A DNA stretch of 64,000 nucleotides from Coprinellus micaceus (GCA_951394405.1 OX596335.1:3844001-3908000), one strand, 5' to 3'. Positions 34,428-46,659 are shown, counted from the first letter of the stretch. Numbers and translations: made by a program. Notes: generated from the sequence alone by a model not told the origin.

Positions 34428-34693
34428 TGTCAGCACGGGGTAGAGGAGGCAGCAATGTGTGACACTTATAGAGAGAAACCACGTCGATAGTGCTCGCGTT
34501 GGTAGGAACCGCGCGTGTCCATCCCGCCCTAGGTTCGTCGTCGAGTCGAGCTGGAAGAGATTCTGTGGTCGCTGTGGGTGAAATGGACGTTGTTGGAGGA
34601 GGAGCTGCACCAGGTCGGACGCAGATGGTGGCAGCAAAGAGACTCAGCACCGCTTACATAATGCACCACCCTTCATTCAACAACGCCCACATC
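34428..34693. promoter_or_regulatory. bidirectional promoter, TAF2 / LTV1
   Basis: Only 266 bp separate the two divergent start codons, so regulatory elements are probably shared. No TATA box or named site is clear. Upstream in-frame ATGs for TAF2 (34637) fall within this interval. Confidence 0.6.
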
Positions 34694-36576
34694 ATGCCTC
34701 CAAAATCAAAGTCCATTTTTCGACACCCTGGCGCGAAGCACTTCCAGCTCGTCCATCGTTCCCAACGGGACCCCCTCATCAACGACCCGGGGGCCAGCCA
34801 GCACGTTCTCAAGGCCTTTGTCCGCGAGAACGACAAAAAGGTGCGTTGGCTTGGTCTTTGTTCTCTCGGTCGCCATCAATATCGCCACTAGGGAAAAACT
34901 CGAGCAGATCTCGAGGACTTGCTCGGCGATGAGGCCCAATCGGACCCCAGGCTTGCGAGGCTCGGGCAGGCCAGCGTGTATGGCATCTACTACGATGACT
35001 CCGAGTACGACTATATGCAGCATCTGCGCACCGTCGGCATGCAGGAGGAAGGCGTAGAAAGCATCCTGATTGAGGCGCCATCAACCTCAAAAGGGACCCA
35101 GCGATCAAGGAAAAAATCTGGTATTGAGATCCCAGACGAGGCTCTCCCTTCAACCTACGAGCTTCCCAGGACCTATGAAACCCAGCAGGCGGTGCCAGAG
35201 AGCATTGCGGGCTTCCAGCCCGACATGGACCCTCATCTGCGCCAAACTTTGGAGGCTTTGGAGGATGATGCCTTCGTAGATGACGGGCTCGAAGACAACT
35301 TTTTCACCGAGCTCGTGGGCGAGGGGGAACGCTACAGCGACGAGGAGTTTGGTTACGAGTTCGACGAAGGTGGCGTCCCAAGCGACGAGGAGGGAGGTCT
35401 GGCGGAAGCGTCTCAAGAAAACGAAGGCGAGATGACTTGGGAGGATCGCTTCAAACAATTCAAGAAGGAGCAGGCCGCGGCGAAAAAGAACCTCGATAGC
35501 GACGACGATTTCGCCTCTGAAGGCGGTGATACCATTGGGACCCTCCAGACGATGTCGATGTCAGTCATCGGCGGGAAGAAGAGGAGAAGAAAAGGCGGAT
35601 CTGATGCGACGGGCTACAGTATGAGCAGTTCGTCGATGTTCCGACACGATGGCTTGAAGACTCTGGATGAGCGGTTCGACCAGGTACGTGGACCTGTTTT
35701 TGACCAGCTGATCTTCTACTTACCTCGCGCCAGATGATGCTGAAAGAGTACGAGGACGACGAAGAAGGTGACGAAGAGGAGGAACATCACTCTGACGAAG
35801 ACTCGGACGAGGCACCTGAACTTATCACATCGCGCGAGGACTTTGAGGGAATGGTTGACGAATTCCTCAACGACTACGAAATCCTTGGCCGACGTATGCG
35901 CCCAAAGCTTGAGGGAGAGACTGGCGCAGAGAAACTTGGAACCTTCCGCGAAGCCATTGGCATTGATGAACGCGTTCGAATTCAGCAAGAGGGCGACGAT
36001 AGTGAACCCGAGGAGTATGAGTTTGTTGAAGAGGATAAAAAGGACCGGTGGGATTGCGAGACTATTCTCTGTGCGTCGCATATCATTCCACTGGCTCTCA
36101 CTTACTCACACTCTCCTAGCAACATATAGCAGCCTCGAGAACCACCCACGAATGATTCGGGCAAGGACGTCCAAACCCATTCCCAAAATCATCCTCGATC
36201 CTAGGACGGGCCTTCCGAGCGTCACTGAGGCAAACGAGAGGCCGGCGAACAAGCGTGCTGCCAACCGCAGGCAACCAAGATACGACTCTGAAACTACGGA
36301 TTCGGACAGCGATTCCGATACTACAGAGAAGGGTACGTTCTCCCTCTTATATCATCGTGTCTGTGCCTCAATTCTGTCCAAGGCCATCGAGGTCCTACTG
36401 TGGGACGCAATCGCAAAGAAACACCTGAAGAGAAGAAGGCGAGGAAACAAGCTGCCAAGCACCAAAAGCAAACCCGCAGAGTTGAGAAAAAGGCTACAAA
36501 GGAACAGTTTAGCGCCGAGATTAAGAGTTTGAAGAAAACGCTCCCAGCCAACGAGATCAAGATGAAGAAGTTGTAG
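34694..36576 (+). CDS. LTV1: 40S ribosome biogenesis factor LTV1
   Basis: Five exons: 34694-34840, 34892-35683, 35734-36070, 36120-36332 and 36383-36576 (560 aa). The start MPPKSKSIFRHPGAKHFQLV and the following HRSQRDPLINDP are the conserved LTV1 opening. The middle is strongly acidic (DDSEYDYMQHL, DAFVDDGLEDNFF, DEEFGYEFDE). The end has the Lys-rich helix ETPEEKKARKQAAKHQKQTR and SLKKTLPANEIKMKKL. LTV1 binds Rps3/Rps20 on pre-40S particles and is released by CK1 phosphorylation before final maturation and export. All splice phases fit; the last intron (36333-36382) splits a glycine codon. Confidence 0.93.
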
Positions 36577-36882
36577 AATACATCCCATCTTATCTACGGG
36601 GGCCCTATGTTTTTGGGGTACATTATCTGCGCTTGATCTGCTGCGGATGCGCAATCGAGAATTACGAGGCACGAGTCCGCAACATTCCTGACGATATGAC
36701 GCGTTGCACTTGATCCCACTCCGTTGTTGGCAACGAGGGGCCATAGGGGGCCATCTGGCCTTGAACCGTAATTAAGTGCGCCCCACACAGCCATCGATCT
36801 CCAATCTCTTCTTCCTATCACCACCACCTTCTTCACATCCTCTTTGGCTGCCTCGAAAACTTTAAACTAATACTCAGTAGCC

Positions 36883-39800
36883 ATGGGCTACAACACCAAC
36901 CTCTACTCGACTTTCTTATTCCTTGCCACCCTCTGCGTGCTGGTGCCCCAGGCCAGCGCGTTTGGGGCTGGTGACATCCCTGATTTCGCGTATCTCAATG
37001 GTGCGGCTCCAATCTGGGCCTTGGGAACGAGCTTTGACTGAAGACACCACCTCTACCCTCTCATAGACAAGGCTTTCAGACATGGAGATATCGAGAACAT
37101 CCTCGAAAACCTGGCCAAGACTGCTGCGGCAGCGTCGATCGGCGGCTCTGGGCTGCTCAACATTGCAGTCTCCGTCGTCAAGAATATGGGCGGACCGGCA
37201 AAGTTTAGCAAGAGTGACATTAAGAAAGTCTACTTCGTAAGCCTTTGCAACCAGTTGTCTTCAATTCAAATCCTGATTGTGGTTGGTTAGGGGAACTGGC
37301 TGCGCGATTATTCGCAGGTACGAGCAAGAGGAGTAGTTGGAGGTCTGACGTCATCTCATGAGATCGCGTATAGGCTATGGATATCGCTGGGCTCAGCAAG
37401 CTTACGGCGGATACTCTAGTCTTGATCGTCTCTGTCCTTGGGTTTATGGTAAGTGAAGTAGTATTCCGTCCGGGGGAAAGCTATTGACATCGCATCGCAG
37501 ACCTTCGGCTTCTCGACAGAAGAATTCGCAGTCACTCCTGACCGTCTCGGAGTATATCTCCCCGTCGAGCACATCGACAATCCCAAGTAGGATTTTGGAT
37601 CGTTGCCGCTTGAGTTTTAATCTGACATGCGTACTCTTCAGGGGTTACGCAGAAAAGGAGGGAGATGCTCGCAGCTTCCACCCTAAGTTGCGACCTCCCG
37701 TCAACCCCAGGGAACTCGAGGTCGACCCTAATACCGGGATGAAGGTGGATATACGAATACATCCTCCCAAATCCTGAACTAGACGCTGATCGTGGTGTCC
37801 AGAAATATATGGCCACAGACAACCAAGGCTGGGACACCTCCACGGCCTTCATTCGCCGCACCCTCAAGTCCTGCATTGACCATGGCCGTCGCGCCAACGG
37901 ACAAGAGGGCGCCGACCTCTGGGAGGCCTATCGCCTCATGGGAACTGGCCTTCATACTTTGGAGGATCTCCTCGCCCATAGTAACTGGTGTGAACTTGCA
38001 CTCAGGAAGATGGGGCACAATGAGATCTTCTGCCATGTCGGTGATCGCGTCAGTGTCAACACGCCCAACGGCCCGGCCCCTCCTCTTGTCACAGGAACCT
38101 TCGGAGGAGCCGATTTCTTGCACTCGCTGTTGGGAGAGGCTGGAGAGTGAGTGCATTTTCGGTTGGATGATAGCGGCTTTGTTGAACCCTTTTGTAGCAA
38201 ATTGAGCCAGGCCAGTGTTACTGATCTCGCCAGCAAGATGAACGAAGTACGTCGTACCGCTTTTGTAGATTGTCCCCCTGACTCACTTCCGCCCCGTATC
38301 AGGCTCAAACCTCCAACGCCCCCGACATCGGAAAGCTCAAAGGGATCCTCTCTAAAATCATGGGTGGCTCCGATAGTGACAACAATCTTAACCAGGGCGA
38401 GCAGTTGCAGCAGCAAGCTCAAGCCTACAACTTCGACCCAGACAACGCTTGTCCTCCCGAGGTCAAGCGACAGCTGCTAGACCTCCTCAAGTGGCACGAC
38501 GACGTCATGCGCCAGATTCTGCGCCGTATCAACATGGTGCCTGGTCTCGCGAACATGTTGGAGGAGTTCACCAATGCCCTGAATGCTTGTGAGTCCCTCG
38601 ATTTTATTTGTATTGCTTGATCATGGCTCACATTGGGCGAAGACATCTATACCATCCTTGCACCTTATGTCACCCCTCTCTTGACTCAAGCGACACAGGT
38701 CCTCGGTGAGGGTAGCAAGGCTGTCATCGACAACGACGACCAGTACGAGGTCTTCGACAACCCTAGTGCTTCGGACCCTTCCCACAGTTTGCTCTCTAAG
38801 GTAAGATTCATTCCCCTCCTTCACGCGATAGTGCTGAGCCCAGAATGATCCAACGTAGGATCACTTCGGCCTCATCTTGAACGAGCCTGCTGGGAAGATC
38901 GCACAGCTCGTCGTCGAGAATACGGTCACTCTCATTGTTGAGGCATGGAGCAACAATGACAACACCGACCAGGTCCTCGATAAGGTCAATCCTTCCACCG
39001 CCTTTCCTCCGCCGTCACTTACTTACGCACCCTCGCGTGTCTAGATCCTCGAAGCCTTCCACCACCCCTACTACAACACCGGCCGCTCGCAGATTCAGCA
39101 CAAGATGTACAACGAGATGGGCAAGTGGCTCGGAGCCCTCGGTCCGGACGATGAGGCGAAGGTCCTCCAGGCCTTGACGAAGGAGTCTGTCCGCGACCAC
39201 AAGAACAAGCGCCTTGGGTCGGAGGACCAGAACTACGACGAACCCGGGTACGCGTCGTGTGGGCATGGGCATGGTGCCGTAGCGGGCGCCTATGGAGGTA
39301 AGACTTCTGGTGGCAAGACTCCTGGTGGCAAGACCTCTGGGGGCAAGACTCAAGGCAGCGGTGGTGGATACGGTGAGTCTGTTGGTCTCCTCACGTACCG
39401 CCGGGTTTCAGGAACTGATGGGACGAATGAATTAGGTCAAACACCTGCATACGGTGCTGAGAGTGGGGGCTACAGCAAGCCTGGAAGGCAGGATAACTAT
39501 GGCTCGAGTGGTCGCCAGGACTCCAGTACCTATGGCTCTCAGACCAGCTATGGCTCCAGCGGAGGGCGCCAGGAAGGCTACGGTGGCTCTTTAGGAGGAC
39601 GTCAGGAGGAATCTCGTCCCTCTGGAGGATATGGAGGACGTCAAGATGAGTCTCGTCCCTCCGGCGGGTATGGCGGTGGACGTCAGGACAATACCCATGG
39701 ATCCAGTGGTCGCCAGGAAGGTGGAAACCAGAGCAGCACATACGGTTCTGGCAACACTTATGGCTCCTCGGGAGGTCGCCAGTCCGAGAACACCTATGGA

Positions 39801-40700
39801 GGGTCTGGTGGATACGGTGGGGGACGTCAGGAAGAACCCCGCCCCTCTGGCGGCTATGGCGGACGCCAGGACACTACCCCCAGCTCCGGATACGGTCGTC
39901 AAGAGCCTCAGAGCACGTACGGCTCTGGTGGTGGCGGATACGGCCGCCAAGAGTCTCAAACCACTTACAGCTCCGGAGGCGGTGGTCGGGACGATGATAA
40001 CAAACCTTCGTATGGTGGAAGTTATGGTGGGAGGAAGGATGACGACGATGACAAGCCTTCCTATACCGGCGGGTATGGTAAGAAGAACGATGACGACAAC
40101 AAGCCCTCATATGTGGGTGGATACGGAAGGAAGAATGACGACGATAACAAACCCCCTTACGGAGGCAGGAAGAAAGATGACGATGACGACGATAAACCTT
40201 CGTACGGAGGTGGCTACGGCGGCAGGAAGGATGACAACAAACCTTCATATGGTGGTGGGGGATATGGAAGGAAAGATGACGACGACGATGACAAGCCCAA
40301 GCACTCTTACGGTGGGGGAGGTCACAGACGTGATGAATCTGACGATAAGCCTAAGTATGGAGGCGGAGGTCATAAGCGCGACGACTCCGACGACAAGCCA
40401 AAGTACTCATACGGTGGCGCGGGCCATACGCGTGACGACTCCGACGACAAACCCAAGTATTCCTATGGTGGTGGGGGTCATAAACGCGATGACTCTGATG
40501 ATAAGCCCAAGTATGGCGGAGGGTCTGGTGGGTATGCGCCGTCGTACGGCGGAGGAGGAGGGTATGGTGGAGGTCAGTCTCAAGACGGGTATGCCCCCAG
40601 CTACGGGGGTCGGCAGGATACTTTTGGGGCCGAACGCATGAAGCTCGATGACTCTGGCGATGAAGACAAGAAGAAGAAGAAGGACAAGTACCGTTATTAG
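36883..40700 (+). CDS. het-c: HET-C heterokaryon incompatibility homologue
   Basis: Thirteen exons: 36883-37000, 37067-37236, 37291-37317, 37374-37448, 37501-37586, 37642-37744, 37803-38146, 38198-38246, 38303-38588, 38643-38800, 38859-38984, 39045-39372 and 39436-40700 (1044 aa). A signal peptide (NLYSTFLFLATLCVLVPQASA) precedes AFGAGDIPDFAYLN, the invariant start of mature HET-C. The conserved block GTGLHTLEDLLAHSNWCELA is at about 239-258. The last 400 residues are Gly/Tyr/Arg-rich repeats ending in DEDKKKKKDKYRY. In Neurospora, het-c alleles trigger cell death in mixed heterokaryons; homologues in basidiomycetes are not proven to do so. Intron 39373-39435 is 63 nt and stop-free, so retention keeps the frame. 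The exon 11 donor (gtcaat, 38985) is weak. Confidence 0.92.
39440..40590 (+). repeat. Gly/Tyr-rich coding tandem repeats in het-c tail
   Basis: The coding sequence repeats short modules: first GRQ(D/E) with YGSSGG, then PSYGGGYG with KDDDDDKPSY, and from about 40310 a 20-22 codon unit (GGGHKRDDSDDKPKYSYG) at least four times. The modules are imperfect direct repeats at DNA level, so length variation by slippage or unequal exchange is likely. Confidence 0.85.
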
Positions 40701-40918
40701 ACTCTTGGTCTCCGGAACGAACAAGAATAGCCTACAGCTGGAGGTTATTGGATATCGGGCAATCTGTACTACTACATATACACTACAAAACTGTGACCGT
40801 TTGAATCGAATCATTTGATGTTTACCTGACTTTGTCCTTGACCACCATTGGGCTTGAATGTGTCTCCGTGCCTCTTCTCTCATGAACGGTACCACGTAAC
40901 AGGGCGAAATTCAAAGGA

Positions 40919-41567
40919 ATGGACCAAAAGACGAGCACGAATCCGGTCGATCCGGTGTGGACGACGAGTCGCACCGCGAAGCAGATACATGATCTGGGTG
41001 AAGTAGAGAAGGTATGAAACAAGGGTTTGCTCATGCACGCGCTGCAGCATATCGACCATGTCCGTAGGATATCACCCGACTACTACGGCTCGCAGCGTCT
41101 TCGGTATCCTTGTTAACGTTACCCCAGACGGACGAGCCAGGGAGCAAGCTGCCTCAAGGTGATGAACGGCCTGAGCAATTTGTCATGGAGGTTGGAGAGT
41201 ACTTCGAGCGTCTTGATGTGGGTCCCCGTTTCCGTTCATTCTTGCCCCGAGCCACAGAGTATCTGACGATTCGCAGTCGATCCAGACGGCCATACGCTCA
41301 GCATTGGCTCACATCCGTCGTTCACGAATCGCACCCTCAGCCATCAACGCACCACCCCAAGACTTCATCCCCCCGTCCCTCGGCATCGGGGTACCGATCG
41401 AAGGCGCTTCCGCTTCGTCGAGAAACCGCGGTTTGCAAGAAGAAAAGGTTGATCGCGACGCGTGGAGGGGCATATTGGACGCGCTCACTCGATTGAAAGC
41501 TCAGCGAGACGCAGAACGGCAGAAGGAAAAGTCAAACGAGGAGGGTCTAAATGGGATGAAGGAGTGA
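40919..41567 (+). CDS. MED11: Mediator complex subunit 11
   Basis: Three exons: 40919-41011, 41068-41217 and 41277-41567 (177 aa, phase 0 junctions). The protein starts MDQKTSTNPVDPVWTTSRTA and continues QIHDLGEVEKDITRLLRLAA, then an amphipathic helix with FVMEVGEYFERLDSIQTAIR and ALAHIRRSRIAP. The short four-helix pattern with ERLDSIQTAIRSAL..IR is that of MED11, the head-module partner of MED22. It links Mediator to TFIIH/Pol II. The C-terminal 60 residues are a less conserved polar tail. The gene lies 218 bp after het-c, and converges on TBCA. Confidence 0.75.
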
Positions 41568-41781
41568 TGCGCGCCTCCCGATCGCGTTGGAGCTGGTATT
41601 GTCTTGTGAAGGAAGGCACGTAAAACCCAGTTCATCTCGACGGCCTCCTGGTCAGGCAATGATTAATCTTATTACTATGCAGCCGCTCCCTTGGGCCTCT
41701 CATCGTTCAAACGGACACGTCTCGATTGTATACGCTACGAACCCCGCATTCAGAATTCCCAACGCATTCGAACTTCCTTCA

Positions 41782-42303
41782 TCAGAGATTCGCGCTCTCG
41801 AGAGCTTCTACCGCCTTGAGGAAGTCTTCGTCCTCCCCGAAGGTCCCTTCCTTCTTCACTTCATCCTTGTTATCGAGGGATTAGTGTATGTTCGAACCAC
41901 GGGGAAGGGAAGTGCGGGACGTACCACTAAACCCTGCAGCTCGTTATATGCTTTGGTCATCCGCGTCTGGGTATCCAGCACCATCTTCTTGGATTCCTCA
42001 ATGAGCTTGCCCTGTAAATCCAACCCGAGGTCGATACGATGCAATCCCTGTCCGTGTAAATGAATCCACTCATACAACGTTCTTGATGTCCCACTCTTCG
42101 CGTTTGTCCTCGATGAATTTCTCGCGTCGGACCTCCAGTTGCCCAATCTCCTTCGCGTACAGACCGTTCTCCTTCGCGAGTCTATGGCGTCATTTCATCT
42201 TGAGTACTTTTCCGATGGAGTGGTTAAGTAGCGAGTGACCACCCTACCTTTGCAGAGCCCCGGTTTTAATCTTGAGTTGGCGTTTGATAGCAGGAGCGTC
42301 CAT
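41782..42303 (-). CDS. TBCA: tubulin-specific chaperone A (cofactor A, Rbl2-like)
   Basis: Four exons on the minus strand: 42248-42303, 42076-42181, 41925-42011 and 41782-41865 (110 aa). MDAPAIKRQLKIKTGALQRL is the diagnostic TBCA opening; AKENGLYAKEIGQLEVRREK and ESKKMVLDTQTRMTKAYNEL give the three-helix bundle, and the end DEDFLKAVEALESANL corresponds to the last helix. Length matches the family (about 105-115 aa). Cofactor A holds beta-tubulin after release from the chaperonin. The intron donor at 42075 (gtatga) was chosen because it restores the frame into GKLIEESKKM. Confidence 0.88.
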
Positions 42304-42522
42304 GATGGTTGGAAGGAGGCGGAGGGAGGAACACAAATTTCAGAATATACGGGAATCGGTGACTCCCAGGGATTCCGGGATTTGTCCCGCAGGACCCCAT
42401 CACGTGTGGCTCCCAGGAGGCCGTTGCCAAACAGCACGTCAACTCCGGGAGCCAGGCTCAGGCGCGCCCTTCGTCTTCACCCCCTCACCACCTCCCCTCG
42501 CTCACCCCCTCTGTGCGGCGCG
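42304..42522. promoter_or_regulatory. bidirectional promoter, TBCA / GRF-like zinc-finger gene
   Basis: 219 bp lie between divergent start codons. The middle contains CACGTG (about 42401-42406), a palindromic E-box type site of the kind bound by bHLH factors. Function is inferred only. Confidence 0.5.
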
Positions 42523-44296
42523 ATGGCTGACGCGGCGGCCCTCCGCGAGGCGATGAACACCGTCATCCGCCAGTGCTGCCCTCACTGCACGATTGGGGGC
42601 TCTCTGAACGCGATTGTCTGCACCAAGACGGCGAACTTTGGCAAATGGTTTCGCGCAGTAGGTCTATGGCTTTAAGCCATTGTTATAGCGATCGCTAACA
42701 CCACGCCAGTGCCTCTCCTGCTCCAAGTGGATTGAATGGGTGGACATCGACCTCTGGCTGTTCAACCACGGCTTCCCGCCCGACGCATACCGCCTTGTTC
42801 AGCCCCGTTCTCCAGACACCCCTCCTCCAGGTCAACAATGGGGCACTTCTACGACCCCGCCATACGCCAGTCAGCCGTTTGGATACGGAGGTCCGCCGTC
42901 TGGGTCCACGCCCACCTTCCCGCAACCGCCGCCATCTTCACAAAACCCCCCGCCCTCTCAAGCCCCACCTACACAAGGCAAGGCCAAGGTACCTTGCTCG
43001 AACTTCCCCAACGGCTGCAGGGGAAACGGTCGAGGTGCGCTTGGTTGCACCTACCACGCCTGCAAGCCCTGCTGCGAACATAGCGAACGCATCTGCAAGC
43101 TCAGCTCCCACAACAAAGGAGGAGAACGGCCTGTGTACACACCCAACCCCGACGTTCACTTCGCTCGCCCCATGCCTGTCATTCCAGTCGAACCACAACC
43201 TACCCCACCGATACCCATAGACCCCGCTCTCCCATCGTCCTCATCTAGCACAACTGTTGCCTCTACTTCTGATTCTAGCTCCACGCCCGAGGTGGAGATC
43301 GTCGCCGAGTCATATCGTCGACCCGTCTCCGCAGCCTGGGCACTCGACCATATCAAGCAACGTGATGAACGCGACCGACAGCTGAAGCACAAGGCGGAGA
43401 AGACTCGAAACGAACTGGCGATCGCTCATCGTGTCCTTGTGGTGGCGTATCTAGTTGCTGGCAACGACCCTCGGCGCTTCTTCTCTAGCCAGATTCATAC
43501 GTGGCCTACGCTCGACCTGGGAAAGCTCATCCTTGAGCTTAAGGATAAACTTGGTGTTTTGAACGCGTCGGAAATGGAGGTTTGTTACTTCTTGTCCAAC
43601 AGCACTGGTTCTCCTACCTGGTTCGACGCCGACCACACCATCACGGTCAAGTCAAATCAGAAGATCTTCCTGCGGCGAGTCGGATTGCCTGTGGACGACG
43701 AGGCTTTGTTCAAGGAGAACCGCGCACAGCTCTCGACGGTGGCTTCCCCAACTCGTGCTCAAAATCGGCCTCTACCCATCGTCCCAATTCTCTCGTCGGC
43801 CCCATCTAGTGGTCTCAAGCGCCCTGCCGAGACCGATGGCAACCCGCGCGCTTCGAAGCAACCTTGCATTGATCTCGCAGCTGGCAGTGGTCTCGCTCTC
43901 GAGGTTCGTGCAACTGACTCCATGTCGCCCGTCACCCTACCGCCATCATTCATCATCGACATCGATGATGATGAAGGCGACGACTGTTGGGCCAAAGGGT
44001 ATGTCGTTACTAGCCCTACGGTTGGACCGTGGCCAAAGGGTATGTATGTTCGTGACATGGCCAAAGCCTTTTCGATCCTCGAGAGTGTATCCGATGACGC
44101 CAACCTTACCGGACGATTTGCCTCTGTGTTCCCTGGATGTTCTTGGGTCAAGTCCACATTCTTCCGAAACCGAAAGTTCTGGAAGGCTATCGACACCGAC
44201 ACTCGACGGGCTGCTTCCCAACTAACTCGCGACTCAAAGGACGACCTCTGGGTGAACTGGCGTGCCAAGCAGCCACTCTGGAAGACCATCACCTGA
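42523..44296 (+). CDS. GRF-like zinc-finger protein, function unknown
   Basis: Two exons: 42523-42657 and 42710-44296 (573 aa). The N-terminus has CCPHC followed by TANFGKWFRACLSCSKWIEW, which resembles a GRF-type zinc finger (N.G..F..C...C..F.W). After a Pro/Gln-rich linker comes a second cysteine-rich segment with CSNFPNGC and GCTYHACKPCCEHS (about residues 122-150). The middle has a short charged helix (IKQRDERDRQLKHKAEKTRN), and the C-terminal part (DDCWAKGYVVTSPTVGPWPK..., FPGCSWVKSTFFRNRKFW) is ordered but unknown to me. GRF fingers often bind single-stranded nucleic acid. Such multi-cysteine proteins are common and expanded in Agaricomycetes. The 3' end is 142 bp from that of the KDZ-derived gene. 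Confidence 0.75.
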
Positions 44297-44438
44297 GCGG
44301 TCCCCGTGTTTCGATGAGCAGGCTATCATCCATTCTCAACCCTTGATATGTATTTGGTGCTTTGTTGTGTTCATGTTATCGTTCAAGCATTCATCTGTAG
44401 TAACCACGTATTCTTATCTAGAGACTCGATTTGTTGAT

Positions 44439-46659
44439 CTAATTGCCTGTATAATACACCAGCCCGGGCCTGTAACTAGGGAGATGTCCATCCTTTTGTA
44501 GCTTCGCCTTCTGAACCCGGTTCCGACGCATAATGAGCTCATCTAAGAGAAAGTTATACCGGTCAGCGTTCATCTCTCGGAGAATCGCATGGTACCCTCC
44601 AAGCCACACATTAATCTGCTCGCAAATGGAAGTGTTGAAGTACCATGTCCCATCCTCCTTGAGCAAGTCTTTGAACAGGCGTGGATCGCAGTGCTTCTGG
44701 CAGATGATGTCGGTGCGCTTGTGTTTTGTGTCAAAATGGAAGACGTCAACCGGGAATCCGACGATCTTCTGAGTGACAAGAGGGTCCTTACGCGCTAAGA
44801 GGTAGTTGTAGACACTGCAGCAATTGTCATAGACGAAGTAGCTGGGCAACGACTCTCTCGTGCGGAAGAGGTGCTTAAACGCCGCCTGTCAGAGTTCCCT
44901 TGGGCGTTAACAAATACGCAGCTCGGCAACAAGGCAAAAACAGACGTACAATAGCCTGGGGTACCGATTCGGAGCCAAAGAACGTCGCTCTCCCAACAAT
45001 CATGCCACACGGACGAGCAAAGATTTGTTCGTTATGGGTCTGCCTGCGACCGAATCGTGCCTTGAGCTTGCGATTGCCGGAGTCAGGCTTCGAGGGGCAT
45101 GTCTCAACCCCGTTGTTGGGTGCCTCTCCTGCTTCAAATAGGCCGGTGAGGGTCTCTTCGTCAGGTGGTGTTGCTACCGAGGTTCGTTCGAGATTCTTCT
45201 TGAGCTGGAAGTTGGCCCGATTCCGGTTTATGTATCCCTCTTCAAGTCGACGATGCTCGGGATCACCGCATGAACGTTTACCCTCCACGACATCGTTCTC
45301 GCAACCCTCCACAGAACATACAGCATTCTGACGGTGGTGTCCAGGGCAGAACCGGTCATGCTTGTTTGCGAGTGGATTCGGACAGTCCGCGACGCTGCAG
45401 CAGGGATGGCCGATGGTAACCCCATCGGTAACGATGGCCGTGACCTGTTCTACACGGGGACTCATTCAGTCGGGGGGTTAGATACTTGGTTCTATTGAAT
45501 GACATTACCTTTTGGTGATTCACCGTCTTCTCCGTACCACCAACGGACACACTTGTTGCAATAGTGTGCCCATTCTGGCTGCCCGTGTGAGGCAAACCAG
45601 TCGTTACGTGCCTGGATGACCATCTTAAGTCGGTCCTTCTGCTCCTTGCCATGTGGAAGTACCAACAGCCCCATCTTCTCGCGGTCGTAGTGTTCAAGGA
45701 TAGCGAGGTGGGCAAACGCCTCCCAAATATGCTCGGGCCGGAGGTCGAATGTAAACCCCCAATCCGCTGGCTGGTTCTCGGGTTGTGCAAGTGTACGATT
45801 GTATATTTCAGCGCTGTTGGTTGCTGATGTCCTATTTTTGCAGCGGTCAAAAATTAGAATGGAAGGGCATAGTACTCTACGCACCAGGATATGAGCATAA
45901 GGTTGACAAATAAATTTGCGACGGTGCGCTCAACGAACTGGTGCTTGCCAATCTCAATGATATCGGGAACGCCACCATAGTACGTTCGGACACGGTCCTT
46001 AACAGAGTAGTTGAGGTGGTACGTAGTCCGGCAGACTATGTGCCAAAAAAATCAGCTTAAGAAGGTTTGAAAAGGAGACGAACGCACGAGAGCAGCGTGT
46101 TTTGTAGTGGTAGGTTGCGCAAGCGCCATCTCCCATGGTGTACAACACAACCTTTCTCCCGTCCTTTTCGGTGACGCGAAGCAGTCGGTTATCCCCAAGG
46201 CAGGCAGGATTCGTGCAGACATTCACAGGAGGGTAAAGCGAGCGCGAAGCTATTTGTTGAGGAGATATGAGAACATGGCCGCTCCGTGCCTCATGGTGCA
46301 CACAACATACCTAGGACTCCTGCACTATGAGTGTGGACAGTACGAGCAAGACCACCTGGGCTATATCTCTCCTCGTCATGCTGCCAGATGGTTTCTTTAA
46401 GGGCATCCCAACACGCATCAACCTGGGGAGGTGACAGGGCCAGGGCACTACCGAGGAACTCCTTGAGCTCCTGCGGTAACCTCAGCGGAATGGTACGGTC
46501 GGCATCTGAGGGAGGCTGGCTGTAGATGATCCTCTTCTTGAAGAGGGAGACAAGGCGAATGAAAAGTGTAAGGTCATCGACGACGAGAGTGTCGACAAGC
46601 CCAGGAGACTTGTCAAGAGCAGCATACACGCTCGCGAGGGAAGGTGGGAGGGGAGGCAT
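44439..46659 (-). CDS. CxC5/CxC6 cysteine-cluster protein with KDZ transposase-like core
   Basis: Six exons on the minus strand: 46311-46659, 46088-46249, 45885-46035, 45509-45831, 44950-45449 and 44439-44885 (643 aa, phases agree). After an N-terminal helical region, the CxC5 cluster (VCTNPACLGDNRLLR, LYTMGDGACATYHYKTRCS, then YHLNYSVKDRVRTYYGGVPD) is followed by a second cysteine cluster of CxC6 type (HPCCSVADCPNPL...RFCPGHH, CSVEGCEN, SCGDPEHR). The C-terminal part (YFVYDNCCSVYNYLL, FHFDTKHKRTDIICQKHCDP, WYFNTSICEQINVWLGGYHA) resembles the truncated KDZ core. KDZ is the Kyakuja-Dileera-Zisupton transposase superfamily of basidiomycetes. All exons are intact and no terminal repeats are seen, so it may be a domesticated or immobile copy. 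Confidence 0.82.

Noticed and set aside
42350..42420. Word gactcccagggatt shared with about 47220-47240, suggesting terminal repeats of an element containing the GRF and KDZ genes
   Set aside because: Similarity is limited to about 14 nt, is not a clean inverted pair, and no target duplication is seen.
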